Assembly (NCBI GenBank): GCA_963971535.1
Contig: OZ020591.1
Location: forward strand, 15,017,623-15,081,622
Reading direction: 5' to 3'
DNA from: Notolepis coatsorum
Lineage: Eukaryota; Chordata; Actinopteri; Aulopiformes; Paralepididae
DNA: 64,000 bases
Shown here: piece by piece, positions 34,425-45,158 of the stretch
How positions within the stretch are numbered: the first letter of the stretch is position 1
How the letters are laid out: the number at the start of each line of letters is the position of its first letter
Translations under genes and position numbers: made by a program
The notes under the pieces: generated by a model
The model's input: only the letters and a program-made list of their open reading frames with translations
Told to the model about the DNA's origin: nothing
Database searches by the model: none

Positions 34425-34540
34425 ACATATACTAAGCAGTATACCCAATAGGAACCCCATGTACTTATACTAAGTAGTATACCCAATAGGAACCCCATGT
34501 ACTTAGACTAAGTAGTATACCCAATAGGAACCCTTAGGAC
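34425..34540. repeat. GGAACCCCATGTACTTA minisatellite, main block
   Basis: Three consecutive units of about 39-41 bases (ATACTAAGYAGTATACCCAA and TAGGAACCCCATGTACTTA). This is the main array of the satellite whose other units flank the transposon nest. Bases 34541-35158 hold nothing I recognise beyond AT-rich sequence. Confidence 0.85.
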
Positions 34541-35158
34541 TTCTTTTCCTTTTGTGACTGATTTCTGTTTATCTTCATTCATATCAAACACAAAGATTCT
34601 GTACCTCCTTTCTTGATTTAGTCAATAAAATATATTTTATATGCTTGTTTTGACTCATTCATTGTGAGTGTTATAATAAAAAATTCTGCGTAGCCATTAG
34701 GACATGATATTTTACTTAAGTTAAAAGTAGAAATACTCTACAGAAAATAGTTGCTAAATTAAACAAAAAGGTCTAAAGACATTAATGTTGAGTTTTTCAA
34801 ATGTATTATTTTGGTACAAACCCGGTGCCATTTAGCTCCATTGTATTCGAGTGACAGCGGACATGTCTACTGCAGATATGTCGTGCTCTAGTGGGCTTCA
34901 CTCATAAGTAGTTCAAGGTATCAGTCAGAAGACTGAGGTGTGACAGCAACAGTGTATTCCTTCAATAACTGGTGGCGCCAGAGAGCATCTGACAACCTCC
35001 GAGCCTGTTTCACCACAGAACTGGTGGGTCACAGCTCTGATCCCTAGCAAGACTTCAGTGGTCAATGTTTAGAGACTTTACATTTACATTATTTAATTAA
35101 AATATTTATACTAATTTAATACAAAGATTTTGTTTTTATTCATATTACTGATGGTATG

Positions 35159-36568
35159 TGTTCTGAAGGATCAGATTAAACCGAATATATATATTTATTT
35201 ATATATATATATATATTTAATTGTATTTGTATATCCCCTGATATCCCTTGTATATTCCTTGTACAATATGCATTGAATATCCCTTCTAGTCTACTGAACA
35301 TCCCATAATAGTCTCCATTCTACCATTGGACGAGACCTTGGTGCCAGGTCGCCATACCCCTCAGACCAGGTTCAATCGTACCGCTCAACATGTATGGACA
35401 AGTCCTAGTTCCGCGTAGGAATATGTCTACCGCACTACTAATGGTACTATTTGTTCATAGTGCGTATATATACTGCGCTATTAAAGTAGAGCTTTCTTTT
35501 AGTCCAGTTCCTTACCCTCCAACAGAGTGACAGACGCAAAAGCCTCCCCGCGAACCACGTGTGGGCAGTAAGGCCAATTCGGCCCAGTATCGGCATTGAG
35601 ACATCGTGTATATTAATATTTGAATAGTCATATTTGGCACTATATCGTCGAGTTGGACGTATTCTATTAAGCTAATAATAGTCTATTCATATGTAGTGCC
35701 TCGTGCGGTAAGAGTTCTATAGTAATCAGCACCCCCATCGTTTCGGGCATCAGCTGGACGCTTAACCAGGGTGGTTGACCCCACGTGAAGCTGCACCCGA
35801 GGAGCTCCAGGCCAAAGAGCGAGTGGACCTGTATATTGGATTATTCTACCGACAACGGCTAGCCTTCCCCGGCTTGGATTATGCTTTGAGTACTTTGATT
35901 ATTCTATGGATAAAGGCCAACACTGCGGTGTGTTGGAAATACCCCCCCCGGAGAGGACGACAGGTGAGAAGACGCTCTACACGACGAGGTCGCCTCACGT
36001 CTCTCCATCGTGGACCGGAGGACGCCGGCCACAGAGAGTCCAACTGCTTTCATCTGTGGATCGAGGATCGCTGGGCACCGGGTCGCACGACTGTGGGCTC
36101 TCCCAGGATACCCTCGGCCAGACGGGATACAGCCAGACTCTACCCCCCCCCTCCAGCTGTCCTACAAGCAGTCGGAACCTTCCCCTAGTGTATCCAGCTA
36201 TATAATCATTCAAGTATCATTGCTATTGTTCCCTAAATATTCCAGGTTGTATATTTGCTTCCTGCGCAATCAGAGATTGGACATTCGATATTGATCTACC
36301 TACGAATACTCATTTGCCATAAAAGTGCATACTATTTCAAATCATAAATGTAATTAAGTGATCGTTGTACATACCTTTTGCTATGTATTATTATTAAACG
36401 CAGACTTTCGACTTGGTACATTTGTGTTGGATCCGTTTCATCAGGTGGGAGTGTTTATCATAATTATTTATACCTAGTACTGGGTGGCCAGAGTCTAAAG
36501 TACAAGAGGTAGTGGTAGTAAGTATCATATCTAACCATACAGTCAGGGAATTGTACCCCTCAGTTACA
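35159..36568. mobile_element. Solo LTR 1 (fossil)
   Basis: A 1.41 kb LTR starting TGTTCTGAAGGATC and ending CCCCTCAGTTACA, flanked by the 5 bp duplication GTATG (35154-35158 and 36569-36573). No internal retroelement sequence is attached, so it is a solo LTR left by recombination between two LTRs. It is the same family as the LTR at 37562-38899 but visibly diverged, so it is not recent. The superfamily is not assignable from the LTR alone. Confidence 0.8.
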
Positions 36569-36573
36569 GTATG

Positions 36574-37556
36574 GCTATTATTAATTTGTGAGAAATCTCT
36601 TAATGTCATCACATGGGTCTAACCTATTAGCCCCTCTCCCCGTAATATAAGGAACAGGGAGTGATGTGAACTTTAAAACATGTCTTTATGTCAGTAAGAG
36701 TTTAGAGACGTAACCTAGGCAGAAAAATCAAATAATGGTTTAATTTAAAAACTAGTGTCTCATTCTCCGTTGCTACTTTACTGTTTATTGGATATCATTC
36801 CCCCACATAGAGAGGAATGTTGGTTTAGTGCTTCTACACTATATATAATATAATAATTATCTCCTATCAGGTCGGTTCTGTCCACCTGTCTATCTCTGTC
36901 GGTAGCTAACCTCAAACTACAGGGCCGTTTTTGACAAGTATATAAGTCAATTAATTTCCATCATTGTCCATTGAAATGCATATTCAGTATGAAGTTACAG
37001 CTTTTGATTCAGGGCTGACCAGACATGTGCACCAATCAAGGGGGGGTCACCTCATCGCCCAGCCGAAGGGCATTGTCTCTGATTAGTACAACGTTGGGGA
37101 GAAGAGGGGAGAATGCAAGGGAACAAACAACACACACAGTAAACAAAAACAACAGCTCACCAACAACATATTCCATACATAAAATAAACTCCACATAAAC
37201 GGATGAAAGTCACTACTGAGATGCATTGTTTTTCCATTTTAGTGAAATGTGGTGATTTCTATGGGTTTATGTGTTTAAGACACATTTTAAGATACACTGG
37301 AAGCCAATTAGCACCACATTTTTAGTAATGGTTAAAGATTATGAAAACAATGGCAAAGTGAGTGTTGTATCAAGAATGACTTGGAACCCACATGTCAAAA
37401 ATTACTTTGTTGATATCCAGGGGGATAGAGAGCAAAGGGATTTAGTCATAATTGTCTCAACGACAACAACAGTTCTAACATTTTGGGTAATTTTATGTCA
37501 ACATACATTCTGTTAAAAAAAGTAAACGTGGCACAATAATTGATCAACGTTTCACA
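36574..37556. other. Unassigned sequence between solo LTRs
   Basis: About 1 kb of AT-rich sequence with no recognisable gene or repeat. Its different flanks show that the two LTRs are separate insertions, not the two ends of one provirus. Confidence 0.6.
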
Positions 37557-37561
37557 CATAC

Positions 37562-38899
37562 TGTTACGAAGGATCAGATTAAACCGAATATATATATTTA
37601 TTGATTGATATATATTGCATAATATTTGTATATCGTTTGATATCCCTTGTATATTCCTTGTACATATACACGGAATATCCCTTTAGCCTAGTACAGACCA
37701 TAATATTTCATTCTCCTATTGGACAGCGGTCCACAGGCGCCATAGCCATACCTCCAAGGTCTGGTTCAAAGTCACCGCCGGGGACTTGCCTGGACATGAA
37801 CGGCTCTGTGCAAGGATACGAGACAGGAATAGGGATGGTACTAGTTTGTTCACCTAAACGTATAAATACGGCGCAGGTGAATACAGAAGCACTTAGTCTA
37901 GAAAAGTTACCCAATAAGTTGAAGCCTCACCCACGATACAACGTGCGGTGAAGTATGGCCTGTTTGGCCCCAAATAGAGCATTGAGACCGCGTGCAAATT
38001 AATAACTGAAGTGTCAGAGTTTAACGCTGTACCGTCGAGTTCGACCTATTCTATTAATTCAGTAATAGTCTATTTATGTATAGTGTATCGTGCGGCTACC
38101 GTTCTACAGTGACCAGCATCACCAACGTTTCCTCGTACCAGCTAGTGTGCTTATCCAGGCTGGGCTGCTTACCCTGGCGCTTTCACCCGAGGAGCCCTAG
38201 ACGAGGACCGTGTGGATTATGTACACTGGATAACCTACCGACGACTGCATAGCCCCTTTCGGCTGGATTATATTTGCTTTGGTCCTGTAATTGATGGAGC
38301 GGAGAATCGCCTACACCCACAATTGTGTGGGATTTACCCTGTGAGGAGCAACGTCGAGCCCGCCTCTCAGAAGCCTGAGGCTGGCTAGCTTTCTTCCATG
38401 CGGAGCTGCATGCTACGGAGAACAGCTGTATTCGTCTGTGGATCAAGAGACTATTGCACCGTCTCCTGTACTTGGAGTCTCTCTAGTCATCGTTGACCAG
38501 ACTCTACTACCGACAAATTCCTCTCCCCTTGCTGGCTTACAACCGGAGGGACCCTACCAGTATCCCGCTACCTTACTAGAGTACCATAGATATAATTCCT
38601 AAGATCCAGGTTGTATTATTATTATCTCCTGCGTAATATGAGAATGGACATACGTTATTGATTTGCCTACGCACATTCCTTTGCCTTATAAGCGCATCCA
38701 AAGTAAAGTATATTATGTACTATCATTGCTGCTAATAAATACTTAAATCCAGTTTTGTGTGGAACCGAGTCATTGTGGGAAGTGTTCATCTAAAGATACC
38801 TGTGTACTGTATGGCCAGTAGTAATGTACATAAAACAGTAGTGGTTTAATGATACCATACTTATGTAATACAGTCAGGGAATTGTACCCCTCAGTTACA
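37562..38899. mobile_element. Solo LTR 2 (fossil)
   Basis: A 1.34 kb LTR starting TGTTACGAAGGATC and ending CCCCTCAGTTACA, flanked by the 5 bp duplication CATAC (37557-37561 and 38900-38904). It belongs to the same family as solo LTR 1 and is in the same orientation, with its own target duplication and no internal part. Small frames inside it are without meaning. Confidence 0.8.
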
Positions 38900-38941
38900 C
38901 ATACCATACTTAAGTATTGATAAACGAGGCTCTCAGATTTA

Positions 38942-39417
38942 TTTTTTATTTTTTATTATTGATCTTTTTCACCCTCCTTTTTCCTCCGTTTTTATCCCAT
39001 CCCATGTTAGTCGTTATGCCAATTCCCAATCCCCTTCCTGGTTGCTGTGCACCTACCCCCCACAGTCGGTCTGGGAGAGTGGAGGCTACCACGTGCTTCC
39101 TCCGACACACGTCTAGCCAATCAACCGCTTCTTTTCACCTGGCAGCGCGGACTCTCACTGAGAGGGTGTAACGTGTGGAAGGATCACACTACCCCCCTTA
39201 GATCCTATCCTCGCTGAGCAGGCGCCCCGACCGAACTGTAGGAGTCGCTGTTTACAACGACCAGGACCCACCCATCAGCTTTCCCACCCTCTAACACTGC
39301 CAATTGTGTTAGTATGAACGACCAGCCAAGCTGATAGCAATGTGGAGAGCTGGGCTCGAACCCAGCGTCTCCCGCATTGGTGGCGAGCGCCTTGCCCACT
39401 ACACCACCTAGCCGCCC
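38942..39417 (-). mobile_element. tRNA-derived SINE with 15 bp target duplication
   Basis: The minus-strand head GGCTAGGTGGTGTAGTGGGC (near 39410) supplies an A box and GGGTTCGAGCCC (near 39357) a B box, as in a pol III promoter. A roughly 350 bp body follows and ends in an A-rich tail (plus-strand TTTATTTTTTATTTTTTATT near 38940). The direct repeat GAGGCTCTCAGATTT flanks it (38927-38941 and 39418-39432). Confidence 0.9.
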
Positions 39418-39432
39418 GGAGGCTCTCAGATT

Positions 39433-40129
39433 TCGAATAAACCTTTAAGTTCAAAGTTCTACATGTGTCTTATCAATAAATGATCATTAAATAAAAGCCA
39501 GACCCAAGTTTATTTTGTTGTAAGTATGTTTTTTATTTAAATCCACGAACCACGTTCATTACAGTATTAAATAAAGTATACCATTGTTACGTTGTCATTG
39601 ACATTCTTTAAGCTCGATGTCGAGTCAATGCAACACAACAAAGGAGACGGCAGTCAAAGTGGTTTTATAATAAATATTTAATGAAATAATTACCGTGAAT
39701 GAAATGAAGAATAAACTAAAGTAACGACAGACAAGAACACATACTACACAGACAGGCTCAGCACCAGACAAAGGGGAAGACAGAATACTTATACATGAGG
39801 GGATGACGAGACAAGACACACCTGGGTTCATTGTAAGTGGGTACAGCTGGGGAAAGAACGATAGGGACTACAACACCAGGACAGAGAACTACAACTAGAC
39901 ATGACGAATCACATTAGGAGCGCCTGATCAGGGCACACACATAGACCCACACATAACAACCATAAATAGATGGTATATTGCACTCTATATTTACCTTGAT
40001 CTTGATCCTATATGTTAGGCATATTTTGGGTTTTAATCTGACATGTATGTAACCGAGGTACCGCAGTTAGTAAGCGGTACTGCAAGTTAAACTCACTCCC
40101 CAGAGGCATACAAACTGAGCGCTTAGGAG
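39433..40129. other. Unassigned sequence
   Basis: About 700 bases containing purine-rich segments such as GGGGAAAGAACGATAGGGAC that resemble dispersed fish repeat sequence. I cannot assign a family, and no gene is seen. Confidence 0.4.
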
Positions 40130-40137
40130 GGATATCC

Positions 40138-40245
40138 TTTCTTGGCGCAGCGGTTTGTGATGTCGGCCCCGGTGCAGAGAGACCGGGGTTTAACTCCCAC
40201 TCAGGGCGATCCCTTAACAGGGGTCGAATCGAAATACACAACGCA
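40138..40245 (+). mobile_element. Short tRNA-like SINE head
   Basis: TTGGCGCAGCGG (A-box-like) and GGGGTTTAACTCCC (B-box-like) lie about 43 bases apart near 40143 and 40187. A short noncoding tail follows. It is not a functional tRNA, because no cloverleaf can be completed. The rest to 40600 is unassigned. Confidence 0.4.
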
Positions 40246-40599
40246 GTAAGATCACACCGGCTATATGTATATAGAATGAATAAATGTGCAGATGTACAGA
40301 TGTTTCTGTTTCTGAGTGACTAAAGCTAAGAAAGGGATTAAAAGGAGATGTATTTCTATTGTTGGGGTTAACTTGTGGAAAAATGCTGATATACATTTAA
40401 GAATAAGTCATTCGCTTTTGGTTTTCAAGAAAATTGTTTGTATAGCTATTTTTGAGGGTTACAAATGTGAATAATCCTTATTTTCTTTGATTTGATTAGA
40501 CTTTTATTTGGAAATTACTAATACATCATAAAATCAAATGATCATGACCAAGTTGTATTCCTGAGGATATCACCTAAAAGCATGAATTAAAACACTTAT

Positions 40600-41040
40600 T
40601 TCCAAGGTGGTCCTCGGTGGAAGACATAAAAACACAGCACATATAGCCGACTAGGAAGAACTAGAGTTTCAGTCCCCTGTCTACTCTAGCCCTGGAATCT
40701 GATGTCCTGCCCTATGGCTGCTGAGACATTTGCTCTTCCCATAGTTGAGCCTTTACCTTTGTTTTAAAAATGCTTTTAGTTTTACTTTGCTTGGTAGGCA
40801 GAGGTAGTTAATTCCAAAGTACAACACCTGTCACTGCAATTTCTTCTCCGGAGACAGACTGGTCAAGAGTGATTTCTAGATATTTCACACTTGTTTTGGA
40901 CTCTATGATGTTCCCTTCACACTGTACTGTGATGGTTTCCCTTTTCCTGAGCTTCCTTTTAGTTCCAAATAAAATAGACTCTTTCCTAAATGCAATGAGA
41001 GTTTGTTATCTATCAGCCAGTCCTTAATAACGCCAGCTAG
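40600..41040 (-). pseudogene. Old L2-like LINE fragment
   Basis: The minus strand reads IKDWLIDNKLSLHLGK, ESILFGTKRKLRKRETI and further on LPLPTKQSKTKSIFKTK, with frame breaks. This is the C-terminal region of an L2-type ORF2, much more decayed than the young copies at 18-33 kb. Bases 41041-41370 are unassigned, with GCTAGCTA-rich motifs. Confidence 0.65.
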
Positions 41041-41436
41041 CTATATAACAATATATCATATTTAGTTATTGCCACACTAGTCTGTCGCCTGCTTGCTCTG
41101 CTGTTAACATTAGCTAGCTACCTACTACTAGGTTAGTAAAGCTCTAAAGCTAAACAAACTACAAACGTTGGACGCCACAAAACATGACCCAAGCAACTTA
41201 CCATTTAGTGTTTCTTTGACAGCCCATGGTTTAGCGCTAACATTTCAAAGTTGAGGAGCCAGAAGGAGTAAAAAATTATTTAATAGCAAACACTTCAGGT
41301 AAACCACGCCCACATCTCAGGTAAACTACACCCATGTTTTTATTTATTCCTCCTTTTCCAAAACGAAAGATTATGGTTATCCTATAACCCTAGTTATATG
41401 ATTACTGGCGCTTACTGCACCTATCACTCACCTAGC

Positions 41437-41788
41437 CACGCCCACCTCCCTAGTATATAACCAGGTGAAGTGGCCATGCTCACCTCCCTAGTATATAACC
41501 AGGTGAAGTGGCCACGCCCACCTCCCTAGTATATAACCAGGTAAAGTGGCCATGCTCACCTCCCTAGTATATAACCAGGTGAAGTGGCCACGCCCACCTC
41601 CCTAGTATATAACCAGGTGAAGTGGCCATGCTCACCTCCCTAGTATATAACCAGGTGAAGTGGCCACGCCCACCTCCCTAGTATATAACCAGGTGAAGTG
41701 GCCATGCTCACCTCCCTAGTATATAACCAGGTGAAGTGGCCACGCCCACCTCCCTAGTATATAACCAGGTGAAGTGGCCATGCTCACC
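41437..41788. repeat. 38 bp minisatellite with 76 bp dimer order
   Basis: About nine units of CACCTCCCTAGTATATAACC plus AGGTGAAGTGGCCAYGCYC. Odd units read CCACGCCC and even units CCATGCTC in strict alternation, so the real repeat period is 76. It lies exactly between the two arms of the DIRS inverted pair. Confidence 0.9.
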
Positions 41789-42309
41789 CTTCCGAGCCCG
41801 AATTTCACGTGAAAAAAGGACTGGGTCCTCAGGGCTAAAAAAGCAAGACGCTTTGCTAGTAATCATATAACTAGGGTTATAGGATAACCTCTGTTATATT
41901 TTTGCATCTTGCTTTGCCTAGTGGACTAATGGGTGGAAAGCAAGCATGTAGCCCTGCTAAATGTACCCCCTGAGGTCCCTTCTACACCATCGAAAGCAGG
42001 GAGGGTCCCTAGCCTCACACTCATCCTAACGAGGAGCATAAGGATAGAACACAGACACCGTGCGTAACAGGGCACAGCTCCCTAAAGCGCACGAAATGTG
42101 AGTAAACCGTGCGTAAAACCACAGTCTACATCACACATCCCAGCTATTTACTCTAACAGTAAAACCACAGTCTACATCACACATCCCAACTATTACACTA
42201 ACAGCGGGATGATGATGAGGTCACAGCACTAAGGACCACATGAGAGACAGAACTCTTAGCCGTGTCCATCAGATAGAACCTGATGAAAGGCCCCGGGGAG
42301 AACCAAGAG

Positions 42310-42935
42310 GCCTCCACCAAGACCCTCTGAGCAGGGCAGGAGAAGACCCTCTGAGCAGGGCAGGAGAAGACCCTCTGAGCAGGGCAGGAGAAGACCCTCT
42401 GAGCAGGGCAGGAGAAGACGCTCTGAGCAGGGCAGGAGAAGACCCTCTGAGCAGAGCAGAAGAAGACCCTCTGAGCAGGGCAGAAGAAGACCCTCTGAGC
42501 AGGGCAGTAGAAGACCCTCTGAGCAGGAGAAGGCCCTCTGAGCAGGGCAGAAGACCCTCTGAGCAGGGCAGAAGAAGACCCACTGAGCAGGGCAGTAGAA
42601 ACCCCTCTGAGCAGGGCAGGAGAAGACCCACTGAGCAGAGCAGGAGAAGACCCTCTGATTAGGGCAGAAGAAGCCCCTCTGAGCAGGGCAGGAGAAGACC
42701 CTCTGAGCAGGGCAGAAGAAGACCCTCTGAGCAGGGCAGAAGAAGACCCTCTGAGCAGGGCAGAAGAAGACCCTCTGAGCAGAAAAAGCCCCTCTGAGCA
42801 GAAGAAGACCCTCTGCGCAGGGCAGAAGAAGACTCTCTGAGCAGAAGAAGACCCTCTGAGCAGGAGAAGACCCTCTGAGCAGGGCAGAAGAAGACCCTCT
42901 GAGTAGGGCAGAAGAAGCCACCACTCCACCATGAG
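42310..42935. repeat. 24 bp minisatellite inside the DIRS recombinase region
   Basis: About 25-30 units of GACCCTCTGAGCAGGGCAGR plus AGAA (24 bases, with 15-21 base variants). In the minus-strand frame each unit spells SALLRGSS or a variant. That segment occurs naturally once in DIRS recombinases between the arginine-containing GIRAHSTHG and the FIRFYLMD block, so the array grew from coding sequence. The long frames over it are repeat artefacts. Confidence 0.85.
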
Positions 42936-43084
42936 TAGAGTGCGCTCTGATCCCTGAGGGGGAACCTGTCCAGCCATAGCCACATAGGAAAGGGCGATGC
43001 CCTCGCACAACCAATGTGACAGATGTTTGTGTTGACAGCGCTTTACCCTTGTTAGGACCGGCGTGAGAATTTAAAGTTAAGTAT

Positions 43085-43195
43085 TGTGTGATTTTGTGTG
43101 AAGGGCGGACTAGCAAAGTATGATTTTCATTGTATGGCAAACTGTCTGTTTAACTGTGCATATGACAATAAACAATCTTGAATCTTGACTAAATA
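43085..43195 (+). mobile_element. LINE 3' tail fragment
   Basis: The sequence ATTTTCATTGTATGGCAAAC followed by GACAATAAACAATCTTGAATCTTGACT is a LINE 3' end of CR1/Rex type. Coding sequence is absent. Bases 43196-43468 are unassigned. Confidence 0.5.
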
Positions 43196-43468
43196 AAAGC
43201 TCAAAGCCTATGACAGGAAGATATAGCAGCAGCATATACTTCCACCGTCGAAGCCGAGAGCCTATCCAGGATAGACTGAAGGAAGAATGAAACCGAATAA
43301 AGAAATTGGGTCCAAATCCTTAGACAAATCCTCTTACAAATAAAATACACCACTCCCCATAAACAACAGTAGTAGGTGCAGCGCCGCGCTCCGGATGGTA
43401 TTAATCACTTCAGCGTCAATACCTGTCCTTTTCAGATTCAACCTCTCAGCAGCCAAGCCATCACACGC

Positions 43469-43620
43469 CAGTGTTGTAGTCGAGTCACTAAATCTCGAGT
43501 CCGAGTCCAGTCTCAAGTCCCCAGTGTTCGAGTCCAAGTCACCAAAGAAGAGTCCGAGTCGAGTCCCCATTACCCGAGTCCGAGTCCGAGTCCAAGTCAT
43601 CAAGGTTGAGTCCACTCCTC
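43469..43620. mobile_element. hAT-like terminus rich in GAGTC motifs
   Basis: It starts CAGTGTTGTAGTCGAGTCAC and continues with many GAGTC/GACTC-type pentamers (CTCGAGTCCGAGTCC), a known style of hAT sub-terminal repeats in fish. The opposite end is not identified. A similar GAGTC-rich stretch lies at 57470-57575. Confidence 0.4.
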
Positions 43621-43799
43621 TCGGGCAGTCAAAGAGCTGACATACAAATAAAAAAGGTCTACATTAAACATAAATGACACAGTGGTCACCATTTCAAAGA
43701 GAGTTTACTTACTTTGTGACCCAATAGCCAAACAAATGCACTAGCCATCAATATCTTATGCCAAATGATTAGGGCCTAATACACAAAATATCTATATTG

Positions 43800-44160
43800 T
43801 ACCCAGGTGGCCAAAAAGTTCCGGCCCATTAATGGCCTGTATCCGGCAGGCCGGAAGAAATTAGTCGGCCCAAGTCCGGCTGCCAGAGTCGGCCAAGTAG
43901 GCGGCAATGACTGACTGGCCGATTCCGGCCCGAGTACACTGGGCCAGGTCCGGGGTTGCCGGAAGCGGTGAACGTCCGGAATTGGCGGAATCGGCCCAGT
44001 AGGCGGCAATGACTGACTGGCCGATTCCGGCCCGAGTACACTGGGCCATGTCCGGGGTTGCCGGAAGCGGTGAACGTCCGGTTGCCTAAAGCAGCCCAGA
44101 TGCGGCCCAAACACACTGGGCCAGGTCTGGTTGCCCGAAGCCTAGCCGACACTGCCAATG
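43800..44160. repeat. GGCC/CCGG-rich repeat with 102 bp tandem pair
   Basis: It starts CCCAGGTGGCCAAAAAGTTCC and is dominated by GGCCnnnnnCCGG motifs. A block of about 100 bases (AGGCGGCAATGACTGACTGG ...) is present twice (43888-43978 and 43990-44082). CCCAGGTGGCC recurs inverted at 57196-57206 next to the 60 bp satellite, so the two are probably ends of one transposon family. Confidence 0.6.
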
Positions 44161-44171
44161 CAATGGTACTA

Positions 44172-44302
44172 CACAGTAAATTCCGCAGAGTACATTTGAC
44201 TCAAACTGAGTACATTTGATTCAAACTGAGTAAAGAAATTTTACTCAGTTTGAGTGAAATGTACTCAGTTTGAGTCAAATTTACTTTGCGGAATTTACTG
44301 TG
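44172..44302. mobile_element. 131 bp hairpin MITE
   Basis: The element is almost entirely palindromic: CACAGTAAATTCCGC at the left and GCGGAATTTACTGTG at the right, with AGTACATTTGA and CAAACTGAGTA repeats within each arm. TA dinucleotides flank it, as in Tc1/mariner insertions and the fish Angel type. It has no coding capacity. The centre lies near 44236. Confidence 0.8.
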
Positions 44303-44304
44303 TA

Positions 44305-44990
44305 CCCAGTATTCTGCCAGAGCTACTCCACTATCTGCCTATGACCATACATTACCGGAAATACAGTAGGAAATGGTTGATTAGTAATACAATGCCACAT
44401 ATTTAAGGACCCTTCCCTTTACCAATGGAGTATTGGCATGTCCCTCATTGAACAATTCAGAAGTTTACATGCTGTCTCCTACCTCACTGAAATATATTCT
44501 CAGTGTATGTGCACATTGTACACAATATACACCATTCTGCAGTGAAGCTCAAATATCAAGTAAAGTAACAATTACCCCCATACATGCTACTTTTTCCAGT
44601 TAAAAATGACAACTTGAATAGATATTTAAACATTTATTAACAAAAAAATATCACATCCTCCTCTCTGAACCCAACGACAAAGCCTCCAATGAAATGAACC
44701 CATTGTTCCCCTGCAACAGCTTCTCTCACAGAGGATCTTTGATTAAACACCTGCTATCAGAAGAATATAGACAGTCAGAAAAAAAGTTCACTGTTTACTA
44801 CTTAAGTACATTTAAAAGTAGAAACTTTGACTTTTACTCAAGTGTGTACTTTCACTTAAACTTTCATGTTAGTCTAGCTTAGCAAAATCTTTTAGGAGAA
44901 TTAATACAAAAACCGAGTGATATGGCCGTTCAGTTGTAAATGAAAGCCTGCATTTAGTAAGACGTTGTTTATAAATGTCTTTTGGTTTGG
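44305..44990. other. Unassigned sequence
   Basis: AT-rich sequence without gene, repeat array or tRNA-like head that I can support. Confidence 0.5.
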
Positions 44991-45150
44991 TTATGAATGA
45001 ATGACAGCATCTCTATAGCACAGCTCTATTACTAGGACATAAAGTGCTTTGGAATGACTGTATACATCATTCACAACGGGTGGCCCCAGCAGGAATCAAA
45101 CCCCTAACCGTGACAGTGTTAGTGCCATGCTCGGAGTGCCAAGCACAAGA
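44990..45150 (-). mobile_element. Short SINE (tRNA-like head)
   Basis: On the minus strand a head with GAGCATGGCACTAACACTG and a B-box-like GGGTTTGATTCC (near 45098) is followed by CATTCCAAAGCACTTTATGT, typical of short fish SINEs. It abuts the calcium-channel-like exon, just past its stop codon. Confidence 0.5.
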
Positions 45151-45158
45151 CCCCAATG

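Larger units (their letters stand above)
41365..43060 (-). mobile_element. DIRS-like element, recombinase end (fossil)
   Basis: On the minus strand a tyrosine-recombinase C-terminal region (about 43060-42240) is followed by a noncoding 3' region. A 32 bp inverted pair (41858-41889 and 41375-41406) built on GGTTATCCTATAACCCTAG matches the terminal repeat and internal complementary region of DIRS elements. The layout parallels the DIRS end at 5163-5500, including a shared GGGGTACATTT motif. Gag, RT and the other terminal repeat are not seen. It is broken and old. Confidence 0.6.

Noticed and set aside
35775-36294. Overlapping plus-strand frames of 94-137 codons
   Set aside because: They lie inside a solo LTR and show no domain.
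35159-38899. One provirus with two LTRs and a 1 kb interior
   Set aside because: Each LTR has its own different 5 bp duplication, and the interval holds no retroelement sequence.
39340-39415. A possible tRNA gene on the minus strand
   Set aside because: The A and B boxes belong to a SINE head with a long body, an A-rich tail and 15 bp target duplications.
42198-43140. Minus-strand frames of 270-294 codons, and a plus-strand frame, over the 24 bp array
   Set aside because: They exist because the unit length is a multiple of three and lacks stops. Only the edges resemble a recombinase fossil.
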